DNA of 64,000 bases from Stenotrophomonas maltophilia (GTDB lineage Bacteria > Pseudomonadota > Gammaproteobacteria > Xanthomonadales > Xanthomonadaceae), in the NCBI RefSeq assembly GCF_039555535.1, contig NZ_CP154630.1, forward strand, positions 2,555,001 to 2,619,000, read 5' to 3'. The notes beneath the pieces are model-generated. The model was not told the origin of the DNA. It saw nothing but the letters and a program-made list of their open reading frames with translations, and did not search any database. Numbering within the stretch: position 1 is the stretch's first letter; each line of letters starts with the position of its first letter. The position numbers and the translations under genes were made by a program. Below are positions 7,332-15,710 of this stretch, one piece after another.

Positions 7332-9731
7332 ATGCATGATGGATCGCGCAGCAGCGAGCGCCTGCGCATCCTCATGCTGGAGGACAGTGCGCTCGATGCG
7401 GAGCTGATCACCGCACAGCTGCAGCGCGCCGGCCTGGACTTCGAGGCCGAGCGCCTGTGGACCCGCAACGCCTTCATCGAGGCAATCGACAGCCGACCGT
7501 TCGACGTGATCCTCGCCGATCATGTCCTGCCTGGCTTCGATGGCGACGCTGCACTTGCCCTGGCACGCGAGCGCGTGCCACAGACGCCTTTCATCTTTGT
7601 CTCCGGCACGCTGACCGAGGAGCTGGCGGTCCAGGCTCTCACGCGCGGTGCCCGCGACTATGTGGTGAAGCAACGCCTGCAACGCTTGCCCGATGCGATC
7701 CGCCGCGCCCGCCAGGAGGCGCACGAGCGCACCCAGCTTGCCAATGCGCAGGCCGCGCTGAACGACAGCCAGGCCCAGCTGCAGCAGGTGACCGACGCCG
7801 TTCCTGCACTGATCGCCCAGCTGGACAAGGACCATCGCTACAGGTTTGCCAACAAGGCGTTTCTGGACTGGCATGGCTTCAGCCTTGCCGAACTGCTGGG
7901 CCGCACCGCACGGGAAGTCAGTGGCATTTCTGCGTTTGAACATGCGTTGCCCAGCCTGGAGCGCGTGCTTCAGGGCGAGCGCTCCAGCTTCCAGGTGGAG
8001 CTGATCCATCGCAGTGGCCAGTCACGATTCGTGCAGATGGATTGCGTGCCGGAACATGCGGCCGACGGCAGTGTGGTTGGCTACATCTGCATGGCCAGCG
8101 ACGTATCCCTGCTGAAGCAGGCCGAACTGGCGCTGCGCGAAGACAACCAGGAACTGGAGCGGCAGGTCCAGGCGCGCACGGCCGAGTTGAGGGCCAGCAA
8201 GCGTCGCCTGCAGGCCATTTTCGAATCCAGCTTCCAGCACCAGGTACTGCTCGATCTTTCCGGCGGCGTGGTTGATGCCAACGTCGCCTCGCTGGCCGCC
8301 GTACTGGCCGACAAGAAGGATGTGGTGGGCCAGCCTTATGTGCAGTCGCCGTGGTTCGCCACGACCGACGAGGTTGCCACCACCGTTGATCAGGCCGTCA
8401 CCGATGCCGTGCACGGCCACAGCTCGCTGCATGCGCTGGATATCGAGCTGCCGACCGGGCGGCGCAGTTTCGACTTCTCGTTCCGCCCCCTGCTGGACGC
8501 AGACGGTGCGGTTACGGCCGTGGTCTCCGAAGCGGTGGAAACCACCGCCCGGCTGCAGGCCGAACACGCGCTGCGCCAGTCGCAGAAGATCGAGGCCGTG
8601 GGCCAACTGACCGGTGGCATCGCCCACGACTTCAACAACATCCTGACGGTCATCTCCGGCAACGTCGAACACGCCATGCTGCTCAGCGAGCGCGCTGGTG
8701 AACCGGCCGCGCTGGTCGGTCGCGCCCTGGACAATGCCCTGAAGGGCGTGGGACGTGCCGCCAGCCTCACCCAGCGGTTGCTGGCATTTGCCCGCCGCCA
8801 GCCGTTGCATAGCCAGGCGGCCAACCTCAACGACCGCCTGCTGGACATGCACGACATGCTGCAGCGTGCGTTGGGCGAACTGGTGCAACTGGAGATCCGC
8901 AGCGCCCAGGACATCTGGTGCGTGGAGATCGACGTCAGCCAGTTGGAGGCCTCTGTGCTCAACCTGGCGGTCAATGCCCGAGATGCAATGCCTCACGGTG
9001 GCCGGCTGGTCATCGAGGTCGACAACAGCCACCTGGACCATGACTACGCCGCGCTGTTCCCCGATGCCGAACCCGGCGAGTACGTGATGCTTCGCGTGCG
9101 CGACAACGGGCACGGCATGGATGCAGCCACGTTGGCGCGCGTGTTCGAACCGTTCTTCACCACCAAGCAGGTCGGCCGTGGCACTGGGCTGGGCTTGTCG
9201 ATGGTGCACGGCTTCGTCAAGCAGTCCGGCGGTCATGTCCTGATCGATTCGGTGGAAGGCGGCGGCACCAGCATCACCATGATGTTCCCGCGCTCGCCGC
9301 TGGCGCTGCCCAGCGAAGCGCGTGCGCCACAGTCTGGCTTGGCCGGCTACGCGCCGCGTGAGGAAACCATCCTGGTGGCCGAGGACAACGACGATGTGCG
9401 CGCGCACACGGTTGATTCACTGCGCCTGCTGGGCTACCGCGTACTGGAAGCGCATGACGGACCGTCCGCGCTGCGATTGCTGGAGCGCCCGGACACGAGG
9501 GTCGACCTGCTGTTCTCCGACGTGGTGATGCCCGGCATGTCGGGCTGGGAACTGGTCCGCGAGGTCCGCGAGCGCTGGCCTGAAGTTGCTGTGCTGTTCA
9601 CTTCGGGCTATCCACGCGACCACGAGGCGGTGGGTAGTCAGGGTCGGTTCGCTGCGCTGCTGCCGAAGCCGTTTACCCGCAGTGACCTTGCACAGGCGGT
9701 ACGCACCGCGCTGGACGCTGCCGCGCACTGA
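7332..9731 (+). CDS. Hybrid histidine kinase (REC-PAS-PAS-HisKA-HATPase-REC)
   Basis: The protein has 799 residues and no membrane segment. The N-terminal receiver has EDS at 17-19 and Asp63 (ILADHVLPGFDG). Two PAS-like regions follow (about 145-260 and 290-410), with a coiled stretch between them (LEREVQ-like, RTAELRASKRRL). The kinase has GGIAHDFNNIL with His432 and the ATPase motifs NLAVNARDAM, RDNGHGM and GTGLGLSM. The C-terminal receiver has Asp730 (LLFSDVVMPGMSG). The H-D-FNN box type is common in phytochrome-associated and PAS-type kinases. It begins 52 bases after the Rcp1-like regulator on the same strand, so it is probably co-transcribed and part of a light-responsive phosphorelay. 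Confidence 0.92.
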   Translation: MHDGSRSSERLRILMLEDSALDAELITAQLQRAGLDFEAERLWTRNAFIEAIDSRPFDVILADHVLPGFDGDAALALARERVPQTPFIFVSGTLTEELAVQALTRGARDYVVKQRLQRLPDAIRRARQEAHERTQLANAQAALNDSQAQLQQVTDAVPALIAQLDKDHRYRFANKAFLDWHGFSLAELLGRTAREVSGISAFEHALPSLERVLQGERSSFQVELIHRSGQSRFVQMDCVPEHAADGSVVGYICMASDVSLLKQAELALREDNQELERQVQARTAELRASKRRLQAIFESSFQHQVLLDLSGGVVDANVASLAAVLADKKDVVGQPYVQSPWFATTDEVATTVDQAVTDAVHGHSSLHALDIELPTGRRSFDFSFRPLLDADGAVTAVVSEAVETTARLQAEHALRQSQKIEAVGQLTGGIAHDFNNILTVISGNVEHAMLLSERAGEPAALVGRALDNALKGVGRAASLTQRLLAFARRQPLHSQAANLNDRLLDMHDMLQRALGELVQLEIRSAQDIWCVEIDVSQLEASVLNLAVNARDAMPHGGRLVIEVDNSHLDHDYAALFPDAEPGEYVMLRVRDNGHGMDAATLARVFEPFFTTKQVGRGTGLGLSMVHGFVKQSGGHVLIDSVEGGGTSITMMFPRSPLALPSEARAPQSGLAGYAPREETILVAEDNDDVRAHTVDSLRLLGYRVLEAHDGPSALRLLERPDTRVDLLFSDVVMPGMSGWELVREVRERWPEVAVLFTSGYPRDHEAVGSQGRFAALLPKPFTRSDLAQAVRTALDAAAH

Positions 9732-9733
9732 GC

Positions 9734-10426
9734 TCACGCCGCCGGATCACGCGTGCCTGCCGCGATCCGGTTGATGTCCGCGCACTCCACCGTGGCAGGC
9801 GGATGCTCTCTTCCTGCCAGTGCGATCATCGCCTGGCCCACCGCCAGATTGCTGGTGACCAGTGAAGGGACGAGTGCGCCCGCCAGTTTCATCAGCGGCG
9901 CGCCACCCCAGTACAGGGGCTTGAGCACCGCGTGGCGCGTGCCGGTTCCCGATACCGGCCGCACGCCTCCCGGGCGCAGCATCACGGTACGCACCGGCAT
10001 CCTGCGGAGCGCCAGTTCGATTTCGCCCTTGATCCGCAGCGGCATCACCCGGCTCTGCGGGTCCGCGCCGGCGCCGGACACATACAGAAAGCAACCGTCG
10101 GGATTCACTGCCGCCCACGCGCGGGCCACGGCCAGTGTGGTGTCCAGCGTCACCCGCCGGTACTCGGCTTCGGCGGTGCCCACCGGAGGCGCGCCCGCGC
10201 AATAGAAGCACGCGTTGAAGCCAGCCAGATCGTCACGCTGCTCATCGATGCGCAGGAAATCCGGCACGACCCGCTCGCTTCCCGCACCGCTGAGGCTGCC
10301 CGGACGCCGTACCAGCGCGGTCAGATGGCCGACCTGCGATGAGCGCTGGCAGGCCAACGCCACGCCCTGCCCCACCAACCCGGCGGCGCCGGTCAACAGA
10401 ACACGCAATGCTTCTGCCCTCGCCAT
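9734..10426 (-). CDS. NAD(P)-binding epimerase/dehydrogenase-like protein of the RpoE-ChrR operon
   Basis: The 230-residue product starts with LRVLLTGAAGLVGQGVALAC, a Rossmann nucleotide-binding motif (GxxGxxG), and has the conserved YVSGAGAD and MLRPGGVRP segments of atypical short-chain dehydrogenase/NmrA-like proteins. The ATG at 10426 is preceded by GGGAGA. It sits 17 bases downstream of chrR, so it is the third gene of the sigma-factor operon. Similar NAD(P)-binding genes accompany RpoE-ChrR modules in other proteobacteria, as far as I recall. Substrate unknown; a role in lipid or quinone redox chemistry is only a guess. Confidence 0.8.
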   Translation of the reverse strand: MARAEALRVLLTGAAGLVGQGVALACQRSSQVGHLTALVRRPGSLSGAGSERVVPDFLRIDEQRDDLAGFNACFYCAGAPPVGTAEAEYRRVTLDTTLAVARAWAAVNPDGCFLYVSGAGADPQSRVMPLRIKGEIELALRRMPVRTVMLRPGGVRPVSGTGTRHAVLKPLYWGGAPLMKLAGALVPSLVTSNLAVGQAMIALAGREHPPATVECADINRIAAGTRDPAA

Positions 10427-10443
10427 CACCGTCTCCCGCCCCG

Positions 10444-11115
10444 CTAGAGCTTCACGAAACGCTGCACCTTCCGCGCCAGCCAGCCACTGAACACCAGGGG
10501 TGCATCCAGCGCCGACACGCAGATACACGGCACCCCTGGCGCGGTCACCGGCTGGTGCTCCACGTCCCCATCCAGGTCCGCCACGTCGCCGGGCGCGAAC
10601 AACCCCAACGCATCATTGTACGAGCCCCGCAGGATCTGGGTCAGCTCGCTTCGGCCGTGGCTGTGCATCGGCAGGCACTTGCCCGGGGCAATCTTCAGCA
10701 TGATCAGCGAAGGCATCTGCTCGGCACGGATGCAGTGCACGCCCGGCGCCATCCAGCGCCAGCGCAGGCCACTGAGCGACGCGCCGAAATACGGGTGAAG
10801 TGACGCAGGAAGATGGTCCGGATCGGCTTCGGGGCGCTCTCTGGAAACGGTCCGTGATGACACTGCCGCGGCAGGCACATCCGTCGCCAGGCGCATCAAC
10901 ATCGCGTCGCGCAACTGCTCGCGGCGTAGATCGCCCGTGGATGGCTGGGTCTGTTCCAGCAAGACCGATCCGATCGCCTCGGCCTCGCGCAGGCGCTGGC
11001 GACAGTGCGGGCACTGCTCCAGATGGGCGCCCGCCACGATGCTCAACGGCGCCGGAAGCGCGCCTGCGGCGTAGCTCATCAGTGTGGATTCGTGCAGATG
11101 GTGGTGCGGATTCAC
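10444..11115 (-). CDS. chrR: ChrR-family zinc-binding anti-sigma factor
   Basis: The 223-residue protein has two parts. An N-terminal zinc-finger anti-sigma domain carries LEQCPHCRQRL (His/Cys ligands near 24-41). A C-terminal cupin domain carries MHSHGRSELTQILRGSY and DGDVEHQP, whose His/Glu residues would bind a second metal. In Rhodobacter ChrR holds RpoE inactive and releases it when singlet oxygen is present; the cupin is needed for that response. The start codon is GTG and overlaps the rpoE stop (GTGA), so sigma and anti-sigma are translationally coupled. Confidence 0.92.
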   Translation of the reverse strand: MNPHHHLHESTLMSYAAGALPAPLSIVAGAHLEQCPHCRQRLREAEAIGSVLLEQTQPSTGDLRREQLRDAMLMRLATDVPAAAVSSRTVSRERPEADPDHLPASLHPYFGASLSGLRWRWMAPGVHCIRAEQMPSLIMLKIAPGKCLPMHSHGRSELTQILRGSYNDALGLFAPGDVADLDGDVEHQPVTAPGVPCICVSALDAPLVFSGWLARKVQRFVKL

Positions 11116-11735
11116 AGCGCACCTCCCACTTTCGACTGCAGTTGCAGGAACGCACGCCGCAGGTGCGATTTCACCGTGCCCAGCGGCATGCCCAGTGCCT
11201 CGGCGATCTCGCTGTGGCTCTTGGCCTCGAAGTAGGACATGCGCACCAGCCGCGCCTGCACTGCCGGCAACTCATTGATGCGTTGGCGAAGCCGGGCCTG
11301 GTCGGCGAACTGTTCGGCGCTGCTGCGCTCGACCACGTCCATCGTTGCCGCGTCTTCCACCGCCACCTGTACCTGCATCCAGCTGCGCTCGCGGCGCACG
11401 CGGTCGATATGCAGGTTGCGGGCGATGCGGTACAGCCAGGTGCTCAACGCACCCTGCGCGGCATCATAGTCGGCCGCGCGCAGCCACAGGCGCAGCAGGC
11501 ACTCCTGCGCCAGCTCCTCGGCCACCGCCTCGGGCGCGCCCAGCCCGCGCAGATAGACGCACAGGCGCGGCATGAAATGGTCGTAGATCCGCATGAAACA
11601 GTCGCGGTCGCGCAGCCGCGCGACACCGTCCATGTCGCCGGCCCAGTTTTTCGGCTCGCTGCTGGGCTGCTGGGAGCTGGACACGATGCGTGCGCTGTTG
11701 AAGTTGGCGAGGGTGCTGGCGGCGTCAGGATACAT
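11112..11735 (-). CDS. rpoE: ECF sigma factor RpoE (ECF11-like, singlet-oxygen response)
   Basis: Region 2 of sigma is visible as RDCFMRIYDHFMPRLCVYL and AEELAQECLLRLW, and region 4 as LPAVQARLVRMSYFEAKSHSEIAEALGMPLGTVKSHLRRA. I chose the ATG at 11735 (207 residues) over upstream starts because the proposed autoregulated promoter (11769-11798) lies just before it. Even so, the first ~30 residues look poorly conserved, and an internal Met could be the start. It is followed by chrR with a GTGA overlap. The pairing with a cupin-type ChrR points to the singlet-oxygen class of ECF sigma factors and not to the envelope-stress RpoE of enterobacteria. Confidence 0.9.
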   Translation of the reverse strand: MYPDAASTLANFNSARIVSSSQQPSSEPKNWAGDMDGVARLRDRDCFMRIYDHFMPRLCVYLRGLGAPEAVAEELAQECLLRLWLRAADYDAAQGALSTWLYRIARNLHIDRVRRERSWMQVQVAVEDAATMDVVERSSAEQFADQARLRQRINELPAVQARLVRMSYFEAKSHSEIAEALGMPLGTVKSHLRRAFLQLQSKVGGAL

Positions 11736-11768
11736 CTGCGTTCGCGGCGGGCGGGTGAAGGTCTGTCC

Positions 11769-11798
11769 CCTGTACGCGCGGGAATGGCAATCGGATGC
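11769..11798 (-). promoter_or_regulatory. Putative autoregulated promoter of the rpoE-chrR operon
   Basis: On the minus strand GCATCC (11798-11793) is followed after exactly 18 nt by TACAGG (11774-11769). The same hexamers with the same spacing recur before the desaturase gene. Transcription would start about 28 nt before the rpoE ATG. It forms a divergent pair with the site at 11811-11840. Confidence 0.55.
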
Positions 11799-11810
11799 AG
11801 CCCGCATTGC

Positions 11811-11840
11811 GCATCCAACCCGCCCCGCCCGCCGTACGAC
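11811..11840 (+). promoter_or_regulatory. Putative RpoE promoter of the divergent gene at 11859
   Basis: GCATCC (11811-11816), an 18-nt spacer and TACGAC (11835-11840) face away from the rpoE promoter. The GCATCC boxes of the two promoters form an inverted repeat 12 bp apart. The leader would be very short, about 13 nt. Confidence 0.5.
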
Positions 11841-11858
11841 CTGGACCCGCCCTTACGG

Positions 11859-12635
11859 ATGAATGCCATGCGCATCGCCTGGCTGTTGTTGTGCCTGCCC
11901 CACGCCGGACTGGCGACCCCTTGGCTGCGCAGCGAGGGCGTGGCGACGTCCTCGCAGGGCCGGATCCTCTACCACGAAGTTCACTGGCGCCGCGACGCCA
12001 GCGAGGGGGCCGAGCACTGGGTGCTGTACCAGTGCCCCGGTGGCCAGCCGTTCGCCCGCAAGCACCTGCCGGCCAGCCCCCTGGCGCAGGCTCGTGGCTA
12101 TACGCTGCAGGACCGGCGCAGTGGCCAGACGGCCGAGATCGAGGCCGCCAGCGTCGCTGTGTCCGTCGTCTGGAAGGAGGATGCCGCCAGCCCGCCCCGG
12201 CAGCGCAGGCTTGATTTGCCGCCGGATGCGGTGATCGATGCGGGATTCGACGCGGCGGTGCGCCTGCACTGGACAGCGCTGATGCAGGGCGAGCGCGTGT
12301 CGATGCCGTTCCTGGTGCCCGGGCGGCAGCGCTACTTCCCGGTGCAGGTGCGGCATACCGGCGCCCTGCGCTGGCAAGGCATCGACGCCCAGTCGATCGA
12401 GGTCAGCCTCGACACCTGGTATGGCGGCGTCGCACCCCGCCTGTCGCTGGTCTATGCCAACGCCGACAGGCGCCTTCTGGAATTCAATGGCACCAGCAAC
12501 CTGCGCGATGCACGCGGCACCTATCCGCGGGTGACGGTGCGCTTCAGCGCACCTCCCGCGCAACGCCCCGCGTCTGAGTGGCAACAGGCATGGGCGCAGC
12601 CACTGGTCGACCGCTGCCCTGTTACGAACACGTGA
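11859..12635 (+). CDS. Secreted hypothetical protein divergent from rpoE
   Basis: The 258-residue product has a signal peptide (MRIAWLLLCLPHAGLA) followed by a mature domain with no catalytic motif I recognise. ATG at 11859 or 11868 are both possible; the second gives a cleaner signal sequence. Sequences such as WHTALMQGERVSMPFLVPGR-like blocks and YANADRRLLEFNGTSNLRD suggest a beta-rich periplasmic protein. The gene is divergent from rpoE behind its own RpoE-like promoter and precedes the lipid operon. A role in the membrane response to photo-oxidative stress is inferred from context only. Confidence 0.75.
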   Translation: MNAMRIAWLLLCLPHAGLATPWLRSEGVATSSQGRILYHEVHWRRDASEGAEHWVLYQCPGGQPFARKHLPASPLAQARGYTLQDRRSGQTAEIEAASVAVSVVWKEDAASPPRQRRLDLPPDAVIDAGFDAAVRLHWTALMQGERVSMPFLVPGRQRYFPVQVRHTGALRWQGIDAQSIEVSLDTWYGGVAPRLSLVYANADRRLLEFNGTSNLRDARGTYPRVTVRFSAPPAQRPASEWQQAWAQPLVDRCPVTNT

Positions 12636-12659
12636 AGCCAACATTCACCGCAACACGTC

Positions 12660-12689
12660 GCATCCATTGCGCATTCTGGTGCGTACAGG
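12660..12689 (+). promoter_or_regulatory. Putative RpoE promoter of the lipid-modification operon
   Basis: GCATCC (12660-12665), an 18-nt spacer ending in GCG, and TACAGG (12684-12689) match the rpoE promoter hexamers exactly, including the GCG before TA. Transcription would begin about 22 nt before the desaturase ATG at 12717. Confidence 0.6.
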
Positions 12690-12716
12690 AAGACACGACA
12701 CCCGCCGAGATCCGCC

Positions 12717-13667
12717 ATGGCCTCTGTATCGCCCCTCCCCCGTCGACGCTGGCGCCTGCTGCGCACCCTGCAGCGCTGGGTTGATACCGGCGAAGCCGCG
12801 GACGTTGGCGCGGAACAGTCGGGCCGCATCGACTGGCTGCGTGCGGTGCCGTTCGCACTGATGCATGTGGCGTGCATCGCGGTGATCTGGGTAGGTGTCT
12901 CATGGACGGCTGTCATCGTGGCCGCAGCGCTCTACGCGGTGCGCATGTTCGCCATCACCGCGTTCTATCACCGCTACTTCTCACACCGCACCTTCCAGGC
13001 ACCGCGCGCGGTGCAGTTCGTGTTCGCGGTGATCGGCGCGGCCAGCGTGCAGCGCGGCCCGCTGTGGTGGGCGGCTCATCATCGCCACCATCACCGCCAC
13101 GCAGACCAGCCACTGGACCCGCATTCGCCGCGCGAGGGAGGCTTCTGGCGCAGCCACATGGGCTGGTTCCTGACCCGCGAAGCCTTCGCCACCGACCTGT
13201 CGCGGGTGCCGGACCTGGCGCGCTTCCCGGAACTGCGCTGGCTGGACCGCTTCGACACCGCCATTCCCGTGCTGCTGGCCATCGGCCTCTATGCATTGGG
13301 CGCAGCACTGGAACACTGGGCGCCGGGCCTGCACACCTCCGGCCCGCAGTTGCTGGTGTGGGGATTCTTCATTTCCACCATCGTGCTGTTCCACGCCACG
13401 GTCACCATCAACTCGCTGGCCCACCGCTTCGGTCGTCGCCGCTTCGAGACCCGCGACGACAGCCGCAACAACCTCTGGCTGGCCCTGCTGACGTTCGGCG
13501 AAGGCTGGCACAACAACCATCACTTCTTCCCCGGCACCGTACGCCAGGGCTTCCGCTGGTGGGAGATCGACCTGACCTGGTACGGGCTGCGCGTGATGGC
13601 GGCGTTCGGCCTGGTCAAGGGACTCAAGCCCATCCCCGAATGGGTGCTGGCAAAGGCGAGGTACTGA
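12717..13667 (+). CDS. Membrane fatty-acid desaturase (stearoyl-CoA desaturase type)
   Basis: The 316-residue protein has the three histidine clusters of di-iron membrane desaturases: HRYFSH at 85-90, HHRHHH near 121-126, and HNNHH near 265-269. Four hydrophobic helices surround them. Such enzymes introduce a double bond, usually at delta-9, into a fatty acyl chain using oxygen and an electron donor. It is the first gene of an eight-gene plus-strand operon; the next start is only one base after its stop. The likely job is to make or alter an unsaturated acyl chain that the downstream methyltransferases then modify. Confidence 0.9.
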   Translation: MASVSPLPRRRWRLLRTLQRWVDTGEAADVGAEQSGRIDWLRAVPFALMHVACIAVIWVGVSWTAVIVAAALYAVRMFAITAFYHRYFSHRTFQAPRAVQFVFAVIGAASVQRGPLWWAAHHRHHHRHADQPLDPHSPREGGFWRSHMGWFLTREAFATDLSRVPDLARFPELRWLDRFDTAIPVLLAIGLYALGAALEHWAPGLHTSGPQLLVWGFFISTIVLFHATVTINSLAHRFGRRRFETRDDSRNNLWLALLTFGEGWHNNHHFFPGTVRQGFRWWEIDLTWYGLRVMAAFGLVKGLKPIPEWVLAKARY

Positions 13668-13668
13668 C

Positions 13669-14946
13669 ATGCGCATCGCCATCATCGGTTCAGGCATCTC
13701 GGGGCTGGCCAGCGCCTGGTGGCTGCAGGAGCGGCACCAGGTGACGCTGTTCGAGGCCAACGATTACCTGGGCGGCCACACCCATACCCACGACGTGCAG
13801 ATAGACGGCACGCGCATGGCCGTGGACACCGGCTTCATTGTCTTCAATCCCCGGCACTACCCGCTGCTGACGGCACTGTTCGATGAGCTGGGCGTGGCCT
13901 CGCAGCCGACCACCATGAGCTTTTCGATGCACAGCGAGCGCAGCGGCGTGGAGTACAACGCCACCTCGCTGGATGGCCTGTTCTGCCAGCGACGCAACCT
14001 GGTATCGCCGCGCTTCTGGGGCATGCTGGCCGACCTGCGCCGCTTCTATCGGGATGCCCCGCTGTTGCTGGGCGAGGACGAAGGCCCAACGCTGGGCCAG
14101 TACCTGCGCGATCAGCGCTACGGCGAGGCCTTCATTGAAGAGCACCTTCTGCCGATGGCCTCGGCACTGTGGTCGTCTCCCACCGCCACGGTGCAGGACT
14201 TCCCCGCGCGCTATCTGGCCCAGTTCATGGCCAACCACCAGATGCTGCAGATGACCGGGCGGTCCTCCTGGCGGGTCGTTACCGGCGGGTCGGCCCGTTA
14301 CGTGGATGCACTGCGCCGCCGTTGGCGGGTGCATGAGCGCCTGCAGTGCCCGGTGCAGCGGGTGGAGCGCACGCCTGAGGGCGCACGCGTGCACAGTGCC
14401 GCCGGCGTCGAAGCCTTCGACGAAGTCATCCTGGCCTGCCATAGCGACCAGGCCCTGGCCCTGCTGGGTGATGCCGACCCCGTCGAGCGCGAGGTGCTGG
14501 GTGCCATCCGCTACCAATCCAACGAAGCGGTACTGCATACCGATGCCTCGCTGCTGCCACGCAACCGCAAGGCCTGGGCCGCCTGGAATGCACATGTACC
14601 GCGGGATCCAACCGCGCCCTGCACGGTCAGTTACTGCATGAACCTGCTGCAGGGCCTGCCCGGCAGCACGCCATTGGTGGTCACCCTCAACCGCAGCGAA
14701 GCCATCGACCCGGCCAGGGTGCTGCGCACGCTGCACTATGCACACCCGGTGCACGATCATGCTGCGGTTCGCGCGCAGCAGCGATGGGCAGACCTGCAGG
14801 GCCATCGCCACACCTGGTTCGCAGGGGCCTACTGGGGCTGGGGCTTCCATGAGGATGGTATTCGCAGCGCCCGCCGCGTGGTGGATGCGCTGTTGGCCTG
14901 CGCACCGCATCGCCAGGTATCGCTGGCGCGCGAGGTGGCGGCATGA
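13669..14946 (+). CDS. FAD-dependent amine-oxidase-like oxidoreductase
   Basis: The 425-residue protein opens with an FAD-binding motif, IAIIGSGISGLASAWWL, then E at the end of strand 2 and YLGGHTHTH, typical of the NAD(P)-binding/flavin amine oxidase superfamily (desaturase/isomerase types). WWGWGFHEDGIRSARRVVDAL-like residues near the C-terminus complete the FAD site. The family occurs next to DUF1365 and cyclopropane synthases in many bacteria, and related flavoproteins act on fatty-acyl chains. Its stop overlaps the DUF1365 start (ATGA). Confidence 0.9.
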   Translation: MRIAIIGSGISGLASAWWLQERHQVTLFEANDYLGGHTHTHDVQIDGTRMAVDTGFIVFNPRHYPLLTALFDELGVASQPTTMSFSMHSERSGVEYNATSLDGLFCQRRNLVSPRFWGMLADLRRFYRDAPLLLGEDEGPTLGQYLRDQRYGEAFIEEHLLPMASALWSSPTATVQDFPARYLAQFMANHQMLQMTGRSSWRVVTGGSARYVDALRRRWRVHERLQCPVQRVERTPEGARVHSAAGVEAFDEVILACHSDQALALLGDADPVEREVLGAIRYQSNEAVLHTDASLLPRNRKAWAAWNAHVPRDPTAPCTVSYCMNLLQGLPGSTPLVVTLNRSEAIDPARVLRTLHYAHPVHDHAAVRAQQRWADLQGHRHTWFAGAYWGWGFHEDGIRSARRVVDALLACAPHRQVSLAREVAA

Positions 14947-15710
14947 GCGCCAGCGCACTCTATTTCGGGCAGGTGATGCATCGCCGGCATCACCCGCATC
15001 CGCATACGTTCCGTTATCCGGTTGCACAACTGCTGCTCGACCTGGATGAACTAGAGACCGTGTTTGCCGGGCGCTGGCTGTGGTCGGTCAATCGGCGCAA
15101 CCTTGCCGAGTTCCGGCGCAGCGACTATTTCGGCGATCCCGCACAGCCTCTGGCCGACGCCGTGCGCGACCATGCCGCGCAGACGCTTGGCCATCGACCT
15201 TCGGGGCCGGTACGCCTGCTGACGCACCTTCGCTTTGCCGGGCATGTGTTCAACCCGGTCAGTTTCTACTACTGCTACCAGGCCGACGGCAGCTCGCTGG
15301 ACTGCATCGTGGCCGAGATCACCAATACGCCCTGGAAGGAGCGGCACGCGTACGTGCTGCCGGTCGCCACGGCCGTCCACGAAGGTGCGTCACTGCGTTG
15401 GCAGTTCGACAAGCGATTCCACGTCTCGCCGTTCATGCCGATGGACTGCCGTTACGACTGGCGCTTCAACAGCCCCGATGAGGACCTGCGTGTGCACATG
15501 CAGGTCTGGCGAGACGGCATTCGCCAGTTCGATGCCACCCAGACGCTGCAACGCCGCCCTCTGGATGGCCGCGGCCTGGCGCGGGTTCTGGCCTGCTATC
15601 CACTGATGACCACCCAGGTGGTGGCCGCCATCCACTGGCACGCACTGCGGCTGTGGCTGAAGCGCAACCCCGTACACGACCACCCCACCCTTGCCGGGAA
15701 ACCGCGATGA
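14943..15710 (+). CDS. DUF1365 family protein
   Basis: The 255-residue protein starts with ALYFGQVMHRRHHPHPHTF and contains FNPVSFYYCY, HVSPFMPMDCRYDW and LKRNPVHDHP, the hallmark blocks of DUF1365. The biochemical role of the family is not settled. It nearly always sits between an amine-oxidase-like flavoprotein and a cyclopropane-fatty-acid synthase, as it does here, so a step in the same acyl-chain modification is likely. Both ends overlap neighbouring genes by four bases (ATGA). Confidence 0.9.
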   Translation: MSASALYFGQVMHRRHHPHPHTFRYPVAQLLLDLDELETVFAGRWLWSVNRRNLAEFRRSDYFGDPAQPLADAVRDHAAQTLGHRPSGPVRLLTHLRFAGHVFNPVSFYYCYQADGSSLDCIVAEITNTPWKERHAYVLPVATAVHEGASLRWQFDKRFHVSPFMPMDCRYDWRFNSPDEDLRVHMQVWRDGIRQFDATQTLQRRPLDGRGLARVLACYPLMTTQVVAAIHWHALRLWLKRNPVHDHPTLAGKPR

